From NCBI GenBank assembly GCA_013115135.1, contig JABANP010000049.1:124001-188000 (forward strand): DNA of 64,000 bases, read 5' to 3'. The DNA is from Perkinsus olseni (Eukaryota; Perkinsozoa; Perkinsida; Perkinsidae). The position numbers and the translations under genes were made by a program. Positions 55,200 through 64,000 of this stretch are shown piece after piece; position 1 is the first letter of the stretch, and every line of letters begins with the position of its first letter. Below the pieces are notes generated by a model. That model was not told the DNA's origin. It made no database searches and saw only the letters and a list, made by a program, of their open reading frames with translations.

Positions 55200-55700
55200 A
55201 GGCACAAATAAGGCCAGTGATAGGTGTAGGTGTGGAGACAGGAGGCAAGCGATGCAGATGAGAGCGTGTGTGCGGCCCGGGCAGCTCTCCGATGGAGGAC
55301 GCAGCCCGGGCCGCGAGCTTGACGTTGTGAATTCGTCGTAGAGGCTGAACGTTTGAGCACCGGAGGCACCGACCTCCGAGGTGAAGCAATCACGCTACTG
55401 GACATTGTATTGCCAATCCTAACATGTCTATCTTCCCGAACAGCGTAGAGCATTACATATCCATACGCGAAAGCCAACTGTACTCCTCGAAAGGTAACCT
55501 TCAAGGACCATAAAGTAATCGTGATACGCTGCAGTAACTGTCCCGTAGCGTCGACGAACCGTTGGTGCAACGTCAGCACTGCGCACGGATCCTGTGTGCG
55601 AGGTGCGCTCATCCACCCGAACCTGAACCCGAACCTGAACCCGGACCCCGGCCGTGGCATGCGCGTTTTCATCTGTATTAGCGCGCCAGGGTGGTTGAAA
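55200..55700 (+). repeat. Diverged partial copy of sequence X, outer part
   Basis: It shares with X the GC palindrome (55270-55315) and, about 380 bp further on, GTGCGC.. then TTAGCGC in the same order as left X (44083 and 44457). Divergence is high. Confidence 0.6.
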
Positions 55701-55994
55701 CGGGGAAAGAAAGATCTCAAACTTTCCACCCGTGGAAAGCTTGCCAAAAAGTGGAAAGAATGAGGAAAGGAAGGAAAGCTTGCCCGACAGCTAAGGCGCG
55801 CTACGCGCGCCGAATCTTGCGCTCTTGCGCAATCTCGAGCCTGTGCTAAGTTTCTACAAGAGCGCAAGATCCTCTTACATTGTTTCTGCATGAGTACTAT
55901 TGAGCCCTCGTTTCGTTCGATATAACCTTTGTCTTATGCTTCTACTGTCTCGCATTGAGTCAAGTTGACCAAACTCCTTACGGCACTCGACTCT

Positions 55995-58203
55995 ATTGGT
56001 CGTAGTTAGGGAGCAACGTCAATGGTCGGGAAACAGAATCCGGCAGACTTTGATGCCACGAGCTACTTCACTGAAGAGACTCGAGAAGTGCTTCGCAAAA
56101 AAAAACGAGGTACCGGACATTCACACTAGTGTAGGCGTCGAATGTTCACCGCTTTGCACTTTTCTCAGTGGTGGCTACTGTGCATCAGTGCAGGATGACA
56201 GCGTGCAAAGTCTTTCATCTGACTTGGAATCCGGCCCGCTTCCGGAAGCATTTCGTGCTCTGTCATAAAAAGTTCGTGACTCTCTGCATGGGCGAAACAT
56301 ATGTCAAGACGTACATCGCCAAGTTGGAGGCTGAGAAAGCTCGCAAGAAGGCTGATAGAAGTAGGAAGATACCGCTGGAACCTGCGTTGCGTCTGCGACG
56401 CAGACTCTGCGTAATTGAGCAGCTTACTCCTTTCAGGACACTCGCACGTGCACGATGACCCGAGTGGCTCAGTTTCCGAGTGCCCGAGCTCAAAACTGTC
56501 AAAGGGGTCTGAGAGAAGCCGATCAACATCCAACCGCGTTACCTCCACTCCTTTATCGGCCGTTTCGGGCTCTCACAGCTTTGAGCCTGAACTGTCATCG
56601 ACTGTCACCCAACGTAAATCTTCATTTATCTCTCCTTTGGTAGCGGGGAGATCGGCGAAGCGGCGTCGCTCGGATGTATCGTCTATCATTGCTAGTGACA
56701 AGGAGTCTAGGTTTAATGGTGCTGAAGAATTGTTCGCTACTAGCCACCCTATGTTCGAACGATTCTCAGTCGAGAAGCCTCAACGTAGGAGTCTCATAAC
56801 GGATTTTTATGACCACAAACCTCTGGCCTCGCAAGTGGCGAAGTTCCATAAGCATTTTATCACCTGGGCCATGGTTGAGCTCTCTGATGCTGACTTATCG
56901 GGATTAGCCTCCGCGTTGATGTCTCCGTTTCTTGTCGATGCGGAAGATACTCTGCGACCAGGCTATAGGGGTATGCACCTCCGATCGACCAAGTCCGCAG
57001 AGGAGATCATGCACTCCATGATGGAGTCTCCATCTACGAAGAGGCCCGAGCTGAGGCGGTTGCAGCTGTTCTGCGCTCGGCCAAGCGTTCTAAGGGGTTT
57101 GGCGACGTTGGTATCGCTATTTGCATGGATTCCTCGAAGTGCATTGTTTTTGTACAAGTTGAAGAATCGGGTAAACTCGTCTACACCCCGTGAGATATGG
57201 ACGTGGCGGACCACCTCATGTGTGAAGAGTCAGTGTACCGATTCGTGACAAGCAAGATAATCCCGGATTTGCAGGCTCGTAAGCCTTGGGAGAGTGTATG
57301 TATGGCTCCGGATCTGCGCATTCTTCTCGGCACAATTGCCAGCTACTGATGAGCTGGTTGTTTATCTCTTCAGATAGCCTTCGCGTCGCGTCGATCACCA
57401 CCCGGAGCTCGTCAGCTTTGAAGCGAGCCGCTGGGAGGATAGCGGATTTCATTAATCGTACTGCTCCTGGTCCCATCCCGTGTGTCACGAGTGTATGCAT
57501 GAGTGCCAACAATAAGCGCCTGATACAGAGGTTATTCGAGATGGAGCCGTTCAATAACCTTCAAAGCCGCCTACGGATGATTGAAGTATTCTTGGGCGAC
57601 CACGAGGTGGCGCTGCAATTCGAGGCGTTGGGAGGAATACCATCCGACCGTTTCGGTGCGGAACCGAGGGAAATTACGCGAGGCTGGAGGTGGCTCATGG
57701 ACAACTGGGAGGCCCTCCAGAAAACTGTGGCTATGACGAGGCTAGACTCAGCTGCATGGGCAACGTAAGATTTCCGTCATTTCGTTGAGACTAATTTTTC
57801 ACAGTCAGCTATCTCGTCTTCCTTTATCAGTTTCGTAGCCAGAGATAGTTTCAATGATCGGAGTCGGATTCCTCTCACTTTTAGGTTATCGACTCCGTGT
57901 AAATCGGCTCACAACGAGCTCCAATGGCTCATGGATGATTCTGCTAGAGAGCGATCGAGGATAATTTTGCGTATCATAAACCAGATTGTGAGTTTTGGTG
58001 ACTCGCTGCACAGTTTGAAGGGGAGTGTGTCTGTTTTCGATGGAATCGCTTACCTCAATGGGGCGTACAAAGAGGAAGCAGAAAATTTGGACGCAATTTT
58101 CCCCGACGAAGTATCGGCGTTGCTGAAAAAGCGGATGAGAACGTTAGTTCTCCACACAGAGGTGCAGTCAACCTCTGAGCTCGTAGGATATGGACTGTAC
58201 TGA
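55995..58203 (+). pseudogene. Degenerate hAT-like transposase
   Basis: Exon-like pieces run through several frames. The first has a BED-type zinc finger (CRMTAC ... FRKHFVLCH, about 56190-56270). A Ser-rich linker and an RNase H-like middle follow (GIAICMDSSKCIVFVQVEES, about 57100-57165). Later segments have hAT-like helices (ITRGWRWLMDNWEALQKTV, FGDSLHSLKGSVSVFDGIAY). Some frame changes coincide with plausible small introns (for example GT at about 56112 and AG at 56166); others need indels. No catalytic triad was verified, so the hAT label rests on the overall pattern and the BED finger. It sits between two parts of a diverged X copy. Confidence 0.5.
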
Positions 58204-58209
58204 AACTGT

Positions 58210-58640
58210 GAATATCCTGGCCGAAACTCGTGCGAACTGTGGCAGTTTCGAAGTCTTCAAAGCGTGGACACGCAAATCCTGAAACGTGCATCATTTCAGC
58301 AGCGGAGCGTAATTCTGTCTCCTTTGTGCGCCGCGTCACCGAAAATTGCGTCCACTTCAAGTTATTTCTCCAATACTAGACGGTGAAAATTCCGGAAAAT
58401 TTGCATAATCACTATTATTAACGATCCAAGTGATCATGCAAAATTTCAGAAAAATCGTATGGGTGATGCGAAAAATCGCTCGCTTCAGCTGCAATTTTGT
58501 AAGATAGTTCCCGGTGTCAGTGGCCACCCGCGCTCGCGGCGAGCGGCTCGCCCTAGGCCCTCGCGGGTCCTTCCCCGCTCGGGCCGCTACATTTGTGAGG
58601 TACCCCGCATAGAGCGAGGCCTCCGTCCACCCAGGATACC
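58210..58640 (+). repeat. Diverged partial copy of sequence X, middle part
   Basis: It matches left X at about 44565-45000, including CAGCGGAGCGTA and the block CACCCGCGCTCG ... GTGAGGTACCCCGCAT. Homology stops near 58640. Confidence 0.6.
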
Positions 58641-58701
58641 GGCGAGAGAGCGGCGTCAGAATCATTGACGGACATGCGTGTCAAATAGCTGTACACAGCT
58701 A

Positions 58702-59044
58702 TGTAACCTTCAGACCATTCTCGAATCTCAAGGTACTTTGTGAACACAACCAGGTATCGGAGGGGGATGACATTAATCAAAGGGAGATGGGTATAAAAAG
58801 TTCCAATAAAGTTGAGTGATTGTGACGCTCCCATGTAGGGACAGCGTCCTCGTCACTGTAGCGCCACAGCTGCTCCATGCAGCGGTGTCACGGCAACTAC
58901 AGGGCTAAGGCAAACAAGTGCGATTAGCGGAGAAATGACTGAGGGGATCCTATTAATGGCGTAGGTTGCAAAGGAGAGACGATGGGGACAACGGGGACAG
59001 GGAGACACTGGCGTCACGGTGACGTCGTCTCCATGTGTGTTACA
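58702..59044 (-). repeat. 3' LTR of Ty3/gypsy-like element
   Basis: 343 bp. In element orientation it starts TGTAACACAC and ends GTTACA, giving perfect inverted hexamers TGTAAC/GTTACA. The flank before it in element orientation is a purine-rich GTTGGGGGGTAT (polypurine tract). The second LTR is outside the window. Confidence 0.7.
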
Positions 59045-59064
59045 ATACCCCCCAACTACGGCAA

Positions 59065-62000
59065 TTATTGTTGAAGATATCCCCTCTGAATCAACAGCTC
59101 AACTGACTTATCATTCAGCTTTCCATCAGCATCCATAAAGGTACCCGCCGTTGAGCACTTGACCTGATCCTTCGATACGGTCAGTTGTCTCCTCTCACGT
59201 TGAGGCCGGCGACGCCAATACAGATGGCTTGGAGAGGCGAAGGGCTCAACCTTAACATGATCGCGAACGGGAGCTGCGACAACTCGGCCAACATCAAGTG
59301 ACTGAACTTGACCATCATACTCTTCTACTTCGAACATGATCATCATATCAGGCTCAAGAGAGTAGAACTCAACCTCCATGGACTCGTGGTCAGTACCCGC
59401 GACGTCTGGATAACGATGATCAGGACGGTACGGAACACACTGGCCACGACTGACAGGATCTGTTTCCCCTCGCAGGTAGACCAGTGAACCCACAACGTTG
59501 CCTACGCGGAAAGGGCCAAGAGCCACCCTTCTTGAGTAACCGCGTTGTTGAACCACGAATACCAAGTCACCCTGGACCAGGTTGGCGTTGTAGGAACCTG
59601 CACGCCATCTTTCAGCGCGCTGGATAGCATTGGTACGGCTCCTCTCGCGCGCAAGGCGCTTGTGCTCGACCAAGCTGGTGAGCATACCTTCGATCTTGTT
59701 CGGGTCGGCGGGCCCGGTATCGTCGTGACCATAGATGCTTTCGAGCAGTGTCCTCGGTTTCTTGCCGGTGACCACTTCATATGGAGAAAAGGTACAGCCA
59801 TCGGCAGCCGAAGAATTATGCAAGAGACGAGAGGCAGCGACCAAGGCCCTCAGCTGATCAGACGAGGTAATAGTCTCTCCCGACTTACGTATCACATATT
59901 TGATTTCTTTCACAGCGGCTTCGGCTACTCCATTCCCTCTCGGCCAATACACTGGGGACAGCTTCCTCCTCACATGATGGCGTTCAAAGAGGGACTTGAC
60001 CAACGCCGAACAGAAACCGGGGTCATTGTCGTGGATGATAGAGTCAAACCACCCCCATCTACTGACCCACAGATCGTAGACCGTCAAGGCGGTAGTATGG
60101 GCAGATTTGTTGTCCACGACGCAAGCTTCAAGCCAGCCTGTGACCACGTCGATCAACACCAGCACAAGAAGGCCACCGATGAAGGGACCAAGGTGGTCCA
60201 TTGCCACCGATGAGAACCTCCTCGCTTCAGTCGGGATCGTTGAAAAGAGATCATAACGAGGGTTGGCAGCGGCAGATCGGGCCGCATGCCTGGCACAACC
60301 TTCACAGGTAGCACAGTAAGCATCAATGTCAAGGCTCATCTTAGGCCACCATACCGTGCTTATCATTGCCCGTGACATTCTCTCCGAAGATGCATGACCA
60401 TCACCGTGGGCAGCGTTGAGCGCTTCGGCCCTATCTACCTCAGGGACATAGCTACGGGATCGACCCTTAGAGTCCTGGTAGACCCAATCAGAGCCCACTC
60501 TACATACACGGTTGGCGTTGATCAAACCGATGAGCTCAAGCGGTGGATCCTCATTCTCGAGATCTCCAGCAACCGGCAGGCAGGCTCTACTCGCACCCTC
60601 ATTGCAGTTCACGTCCCGTTCATCAAGATCCAAGTCAGTGGTGACATCTTCGTCCGAGCATACAGATCCGTTGTCGAAGTGGTCGGTGACGGCCAACGTC
60701 GATGTGCAGTAGACACCCATGGTGTCTGTATCAGCCTCGGCAAGGACCCGGGAGAACATATCGGAGAGGCAGTTCTCAGTGCCACGACAGTGGTACATCT
60801 TAACAAAAGGTAGTACATCGACCACACTCTCTACCCAGCGGCACCATCGCTTGTAGCGGACCTGATTGCGAGTGAACTCAGAGTAATCCGGGACGGCTTG
60901 GATCTTATGCAATGCGACGGCACTGTCGGACTGAACCACCACTGGCGCTCTCTTTCCGCTCTTGGTAGGTATTAGTAACACCACTCGTGCTCGACGGAGA
61001 CCTTCGACAAGGGCTAAACCTTCGCAATCGAAGGTCGCGTACCGCTTTTCGTGACCGCGGAGTCGACGACCGCCAGCCATCAGTACAGATCCATGCTTCG
61101 CTAAGTCACCAGGTGAGGGGCCAGGGTAGTCCTGCAGTAGCTCTCCCCCTTCTGAGATTGCGTTGGGACAATGGTCAAAACGGACTCTCCAAAGGACATA
61201 AGAAACGCCGCAGTCGCTGGCATCAGTCTGCAGGACAAACCCCTCCCCGTCCTCAAGTTCCGAGTCTACCGGTTGATAGGCGAAAACATGATGCTTGAGT
61301 GCTGTAGTTAACCAGCAAAAGGCAACGTCGTGGTCCTCAGTCCAACGGTAGGGCTTGTTTTTGGAGAGAAGATCTTGCAAGGGAGCGAGATTGACCTGTA
61401 GTTCGCTCTGATCATATGCTGCCCTCAGATAATTGATCGATCCGAGAACAGACTGCAGCTGCTGCTTATTGGCAGGCTTGGGCAAGGACTCAAGAGCCGC
61501 CACCGCAGTAGGGTCAGGCTGCCAGCCTTCAGACGAGAGCCGTATACCGAGGAAGCCAATCTCTTCCTTGGGATGTTGAGTCTTATCACTGCTGATGGGG
61601 ATGTTGTACGCTGCCAGACGATCAATGATGATGTTCATCACCCTGCGTGTAGTTTCCTCGGAGTCTCCGCAGATCAGGATATCATCAACGTATGATAGCA
61701 CCACCACTCGACCCTCGTAGGCCTTCAACTCAGGTATTCCAGAGAGAATCCAATGAAGCTGACGGCTCCACCAGTACGGTGACGTATTAAGACCTTGAGC
61801 CAGAACCTTCCATCGGAAGGTCCGATACCCCAGGGTCGCTCCCAACAGTTGGGAGCTTAATGGGGACACCTTTACGCTGTAGAAAGCGTCCTTCACATCC
61901 AAGGATCCAAAATGGGTGACCCAGCGCGGGATTTGACCCAGAATCCGGTCAGTATGAGCTTCACCAGGGAATGAGTACACCGGAAGTCGTTTGTTGACGG

Positions 62001-64000
62001 CCCTCAGGTCAGTCAGCAGCCTCCAGGCACCACTCTTCTTACGCTTAAGGAAGCAAGGTGAGATCCACTGATCCGGCTGGGAGTTCTTGTCGATGAACTC
62101 GATGTACCCTTTAGACTCATACTCTCGGAGAACCTCATCGGCCGCCTTGCGTTTCTCAGGGGACAGGGGATAGCCACGATGTCTGATAGTAGGGTGACGC
62201 TTCTTGCACTCGATTTCAGCGACCGGTAAGGGAGGAAGAGTGCCGCAATCGGAACCCTGCTTTACATTCACCAGACCGAGGGATGTGGAGTAGGAGTCTT
62301 CGGAGCCATACGCCACGACCTTGCCGTATGCCGAAACAGATACTTCCGCGCTCCTGAAGTCGATCTTGGCCTTCAGCTGACGCAGACAGTCAATCCCGAC
62401 GAGAACATCAACATCGACGGGTAAGTCCCGCACAAGGTAGGCATTGATGGCGAATACCGATGAAGTAGGTGAGGTCCTCACGGACAACCGAACAGCCTTG
62501 GCTCTTCTAGTACCCCCGACACCGGAGATTACAATATCAGGCCGTGAGGAATCCAGATGTGAGCATGGAGTCGTCTTCCGTTTCGAGGCCACCAGCGTCA
62601 CTTGACTGCCAGAGTCGAGTAATGCCTTGAACCTCTTCGATTGGGACAGATCGTCATAGAGATCAATCAGGAGGAGATCATTCTCACTGTGATCGGGCAC
62701 CGTTCCATCGCTGATCGGGCTGATACTACCAACCTTATCCGCTGAGGAAAGCGACGTCCGATGAATCGAGACCGCCGCCGATACATGATGCGAGGCACAG
62801 CTGGAGTCGGTGCAGGCATCCTTGTTCACGGCTCCCTCAGAGTCCACAGCCACATTAGATTTGGCAGTCTTCTTCTTAGGGCAATCTGCGGCTCGGTGTC
62901 CCAGCTCATGGCAATCGAAGCACCGACCCTCCTTGAAGTCAATGGCCTTTTTTGGGTCTCTTCGGACATCCTTAGAGGCAGCTTTGGCGTCCTTAGGGGC
63001 AGCCTTGGTACCCTTGGAGTCTCCTTGGGCCGAACGCCGGTCTCCGGTGTTGTCCTTGGCCTTCCTGTTGCAAGAGCGACGAGACGATCGCTTCTGGTTA
63101 GGCTGCGCGGAAGAATCGCCCTTCTCAGGGACCGGCTTGTCCGTTGTCTGTAGAGAGTGAGGGTCCGCATTGGGGTCAAGACCAGATCCACAGTAAAGTT
63201 CGGCACCGATGCCTCGGTGCCCCACCGCCTTCGATCGCAATGCACTGGACTCCGCCTTCGGGAGAACCCGAAGCTTCAGGCCAGACTCCCTCATGCGCAT
63301 AACGGTATCATAGAACGACTCGTAGTCGGCTGCAGATGACAGTTGACACCACCAAGGAACCATCACTCGCCGCCAGGAGGGACTCGACAGCATGGCACTC
63401 AGCAGCCGTTCACGGCGTTGTTCCCAAGAGAGATGTGAAAGGACTGTAGGGTTGTTTCCATCAATTCCTTCAGCCTTGGGATCCATGTTGCATGTCATCA
63501 ACGTCCAGAGCTCCTCTTCTCTTCCAAGGAAGGAGGATATGGTGTCGTTCTCAGCGACGGCGATCGACGACCAGGTCGCCATGACCTTAGCGACCGAGAT
63601 GCGAGGGCGCTCTTCATCGATTGCGACCCGCACTAGACCGAGCCACTCGCGAACAATTTCGGAGTAACTCAAGTAGGCAGACTTAAACTCAGTCCGAACC
63701 TCAGCAGAAGCAGTAGTGAGATCGACTCCCGTCCACCTATGCCACCCGATCGCCGCTTCCTGTAGGTCCCGAGAGCACACCCCGAGCAGGCAGCGACGGA
63801 GATTTGCTGTCAAGGGGAGAGGTAACAGGAATACCAGCGATATCAGCTCAACGCTTGGGCTGGCCCTGGACGCGGAGAGCGACCGGTCAAGCTTATCACA
63901 GAAATCACCGAACTCTTTGGACTTTCCCGCGGCCTCAACTTGACGAACAGTGGACTTGTTGTTCTTTACCGCAGCCGCACAGGGAGAGTTTGGCAAATAC
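59065..64000 (-). CDS. Ty3/gypsy-like gag-pol polyprotein, truncated at the window edge
   Basis: A single open frame of over 1,640 codons runs off the right edge, so the start is outside. From N to C it has a gag-like helical region and a CCHC knuckle GRCFDCHELGHRAADCP (about 62880-62930). Aspartic protease LLDSGSQVTL is near 62595-62625. Reverse transcriptase has YVDDILICGD (about 61664-61694) and RNase H has LQTDASDCGVSY (about 61205-61240). Integrase has the zinc region and AMDHLGPF, then HDNDPGFCSAL (catalytic Asp) and NGVAEAAVKEIK (catalytic Glu). A long acidic and basic C-terminal tail follows. The order protease-RT-RNase H-integrase fits Ty3/gypsy. No in-frame stop or shift is seen, so it could be recently active. 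Confidence 0.85.
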   Translation of the reverse strand, partial: YLPNSPCAAAVKNNKSTVRQVEAAGKSKEFGDFCDKLDRSLSASRASPSVELISLVFLLPLPLTANLRRCLLGVCSRDLQEAAIGWHRWTGVDLTTASAEVRTEFKSAYLSYSEIVREWLGLVRVAIDEERPRISVAKVMATWSSIAVAENDTISSFLGREEELWTLMTCNMDPKAEGIDGNNPTVLSHLSWEQRRERLLSAMLSSPSWRRVMVPWWCQLSSAADYESFYDTVMRMRESGLKLRVLPKAESSALRSKAVGHRGIGAELYCGSGLDPNADPHSLQTTDKPVPEKGDSSAQPNQKRSSRRSCNRKAKDNTGDRRSAQGDSKGTKAAPKDAKAASKDVRRDPKKAIDFKEGRCFDCHELGHRAADCPKKKTAKSNVAVDSEGAVNKDACTDSSCASHHVSAAVSIHRTSLSSADKVGSISPISDGTVPDHSENDLLLIDLYDDLSQSKRFKALLDSGSQVTLVASKRKTTPCSHLDSSRPDIVISGVGGTRRAKAVRLSVRTSPTSSVFAINAYLVRDLPVDVDVLVGIDCLRQLKAKIDFRSAEVSVSAYGKVVAYGSEDSYSTSLGLVNVKQGSDCGTLPPLPVAEIECKKRHPTIRHRGYPLSPEKRKAADEVLREYESKGYIEFIDKNSQPDQWISPCFLKRKKSGAWRLLTDLRAVNKRLPVYSFPGEAHTDRILGQIPRWVTHFGSLDVKDAFYSVKVSPLSSQLLGATLGYRTFRWKVLAQGLNTSPYWWSRQLHWILSGIPELKAYEGRVVVLSYVDDILICGDSEETTRRVMNIIIDRLAAYNIPISSDKTQHPKEEIGFLGIRLSSEGWQPDPTAVAALESLPKPANKQQLQSVLGSINYLRAAYDQSELQVNLAPLQDLLSKNKPYRWTEDHDVAFCWLTTALKHHVFAYQPVDSELEDGEGFVLQTDASDCGVSYVLWRVRFDHCPNAISEGGELLQDYPGPSPGDLAKHGSVLMAGGRRLRGHEKRYATFDCEGLALVEGLRRARVVLLIPTKSGKRAPVVVQSDSAVALHKIQAVPDYSEFTRNQVRYKRWCRWVESVVDVLPFVKMYHCRGTENCLSDMFSRVLAEADTDTMGVYCTSTLAVTDHFDNGSVCSDEDVTTDLDLDERDVNCNEGASRACLPVAGDLENEDPPLELIGLINANRVCRVGSDWVYQDSKGRSRSYVPEVDRAEALNAAHGDGHASSERMSRAMISTVWWPKMSLDIDAYCATCEGCARHAARSAAANPRYDLFSTIPTEARRFSSVAMDHLGPFIGGLLVLVLIDVVTGWLEACVVDNKSAHTTALTVYDLWVSRWGWFDSIIHDNDPGFCSALVKSLFERHHVRRKLSPVYWPRGNGVAEAAVKEIKYVIRKSGETITSSDQLRALVAASRLLHNSSAADGCTFSPYEVVTGKKPRTLLESIYGHDDTGPADPNKIEGMLTSLVEHKRLARERSRTNAIQRAERWRAGSYNANLVQGDLVFVVQQRGYSRRVALGPFRVGNVVGSLVYLRGETDPVSRGQCVPYRPDHRYPDVAGTDHESMEVEFYSLEPDMMIMFEVEEYDGQVQSLDVGRVVAAPVRDHVKVEPFASPSHLYWRRRPQRERRQLTVSKDQVKCSTAGTFMDADGKLNDKSVELLIQRGYLQQ

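Larger units (their letters stand above)
41333..55259 (+). pseudogene. Acidic protein with N-terminal helical bundle, coding exon interrupted by two transposons
   Basis: Exon 1 (41333-41468, MPMGGNSRQPPDLVAAL) joins exon 2 at 41534 after a 65-nt intron. The first ~110 residues are helical (VINKLAEAKATLMKAMETLI, VDGVLRGLVEDGERVQLLL), with a spacing like GAT-type three-helix bundles; that likeness is tentative. A long acidic disordered region follows (41680-42450). The exon is then split by the hAT-type element (42533-43522) and by the LTR retrotransposon (43590-55074). Host codons continue at 43531-43589 and again at 55079-55259, in the same frame once one copy of each target duplication is counted. 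The resumed sequence has beta-strand character (VKITVLNLDGRSVVGAEVRL). The disrupted allele would make a protein cut short at 42648. An intact allele may exist elsewhere. Confidence 0.6.

Noticed and set aside
55688..55760. A separate hAT terminus (CAGGGTGG)
   Set aside because: No matching inverted end or duplication was found near 58209.

Overview
The window looks like nuclear DNA of an alveolate protist, most likely a Perkinsus-type perkinsozoan. That is an inference from gene content and intron style, not a database match. Protein-coding genes are packed on both strands and are cut into small exons by GT-AG introns that are mostly 42-65 nt long. The reading frame closes exactly when these introns are removed. 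Two proteins start with MGCG (dual-lipidation type), and the mobile DNA is LTR retrotransposons plus hAT-like elements.

1-40 kb is host-gene territory. In order: an MGCG-start protein (-), cytosolic glutamyl-tRNA synthetase (-), a villin-headpiece protein (+), a kinesin-3 motor (+), a BTB-domain protein with a C-terminal beta-sandwich (+), four tandem RWD/DUF1115 (RWDD2-like) genes (+), splicing factor SF1/BBP (-), an unrecognised proline-rich coiled-coil protein (-), an MGCG-start PP2C phosphatase (+), an unrecognised possibly ciliary protein (+), a membrane-anchored coiled-coil protein with a C-terminal J-like domain (+), a very long coiled-coil protein (+), tRNA-Asp(GTC) (-), two tandem paralogues of unknown function (-) and phosphatidylserine decarboxylase (+). 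A small uncertain gene, an SMN homologue and an acidic protein with an N-terminal helical bundle follow at 40-42.5 kb.

42.5-64 kb is mobile-element territory, and it starts inside a host exon. The exon of the acidic protein (from 41333) is interrupted by a 990-bp hAT-type element with a perfect 8-bp target duplication (42533-43522). It is interrupted again 59 bp after that duplication (67 bp past the element's end) by an 11.5-kb BEL/Pao-like retrotransposon (43590-55074) with 195-bp LTRs that differ at two positions. The host reading frame resumes in phase after each insertion. The retrotransposon carries two copies of a ~2.27-kb sequence (called X here) in opposite orientations, one before gag and one inside the integrase. 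Removing the second restores the integrase frame. A diverged X copy at 55.2-58.6 kb is split by a degenerate hAT-like transposase. The right edge is a Ty3/gypsy-like polyprotein on the minus strand with its 3' LTR at 58702-59044; the rest lies outside the window.

Several genes need one-base corrections to read through, in three cases at a C run (glutamyl-tRNA synthetase twice, pol once). This suggests assembly or long-read homopolymer errors, but real indels or recoding are not excluded. Exon boundaries given here were read by eye from splice sites and frame continuity. Only those described as phase-checked should be treated as firm.
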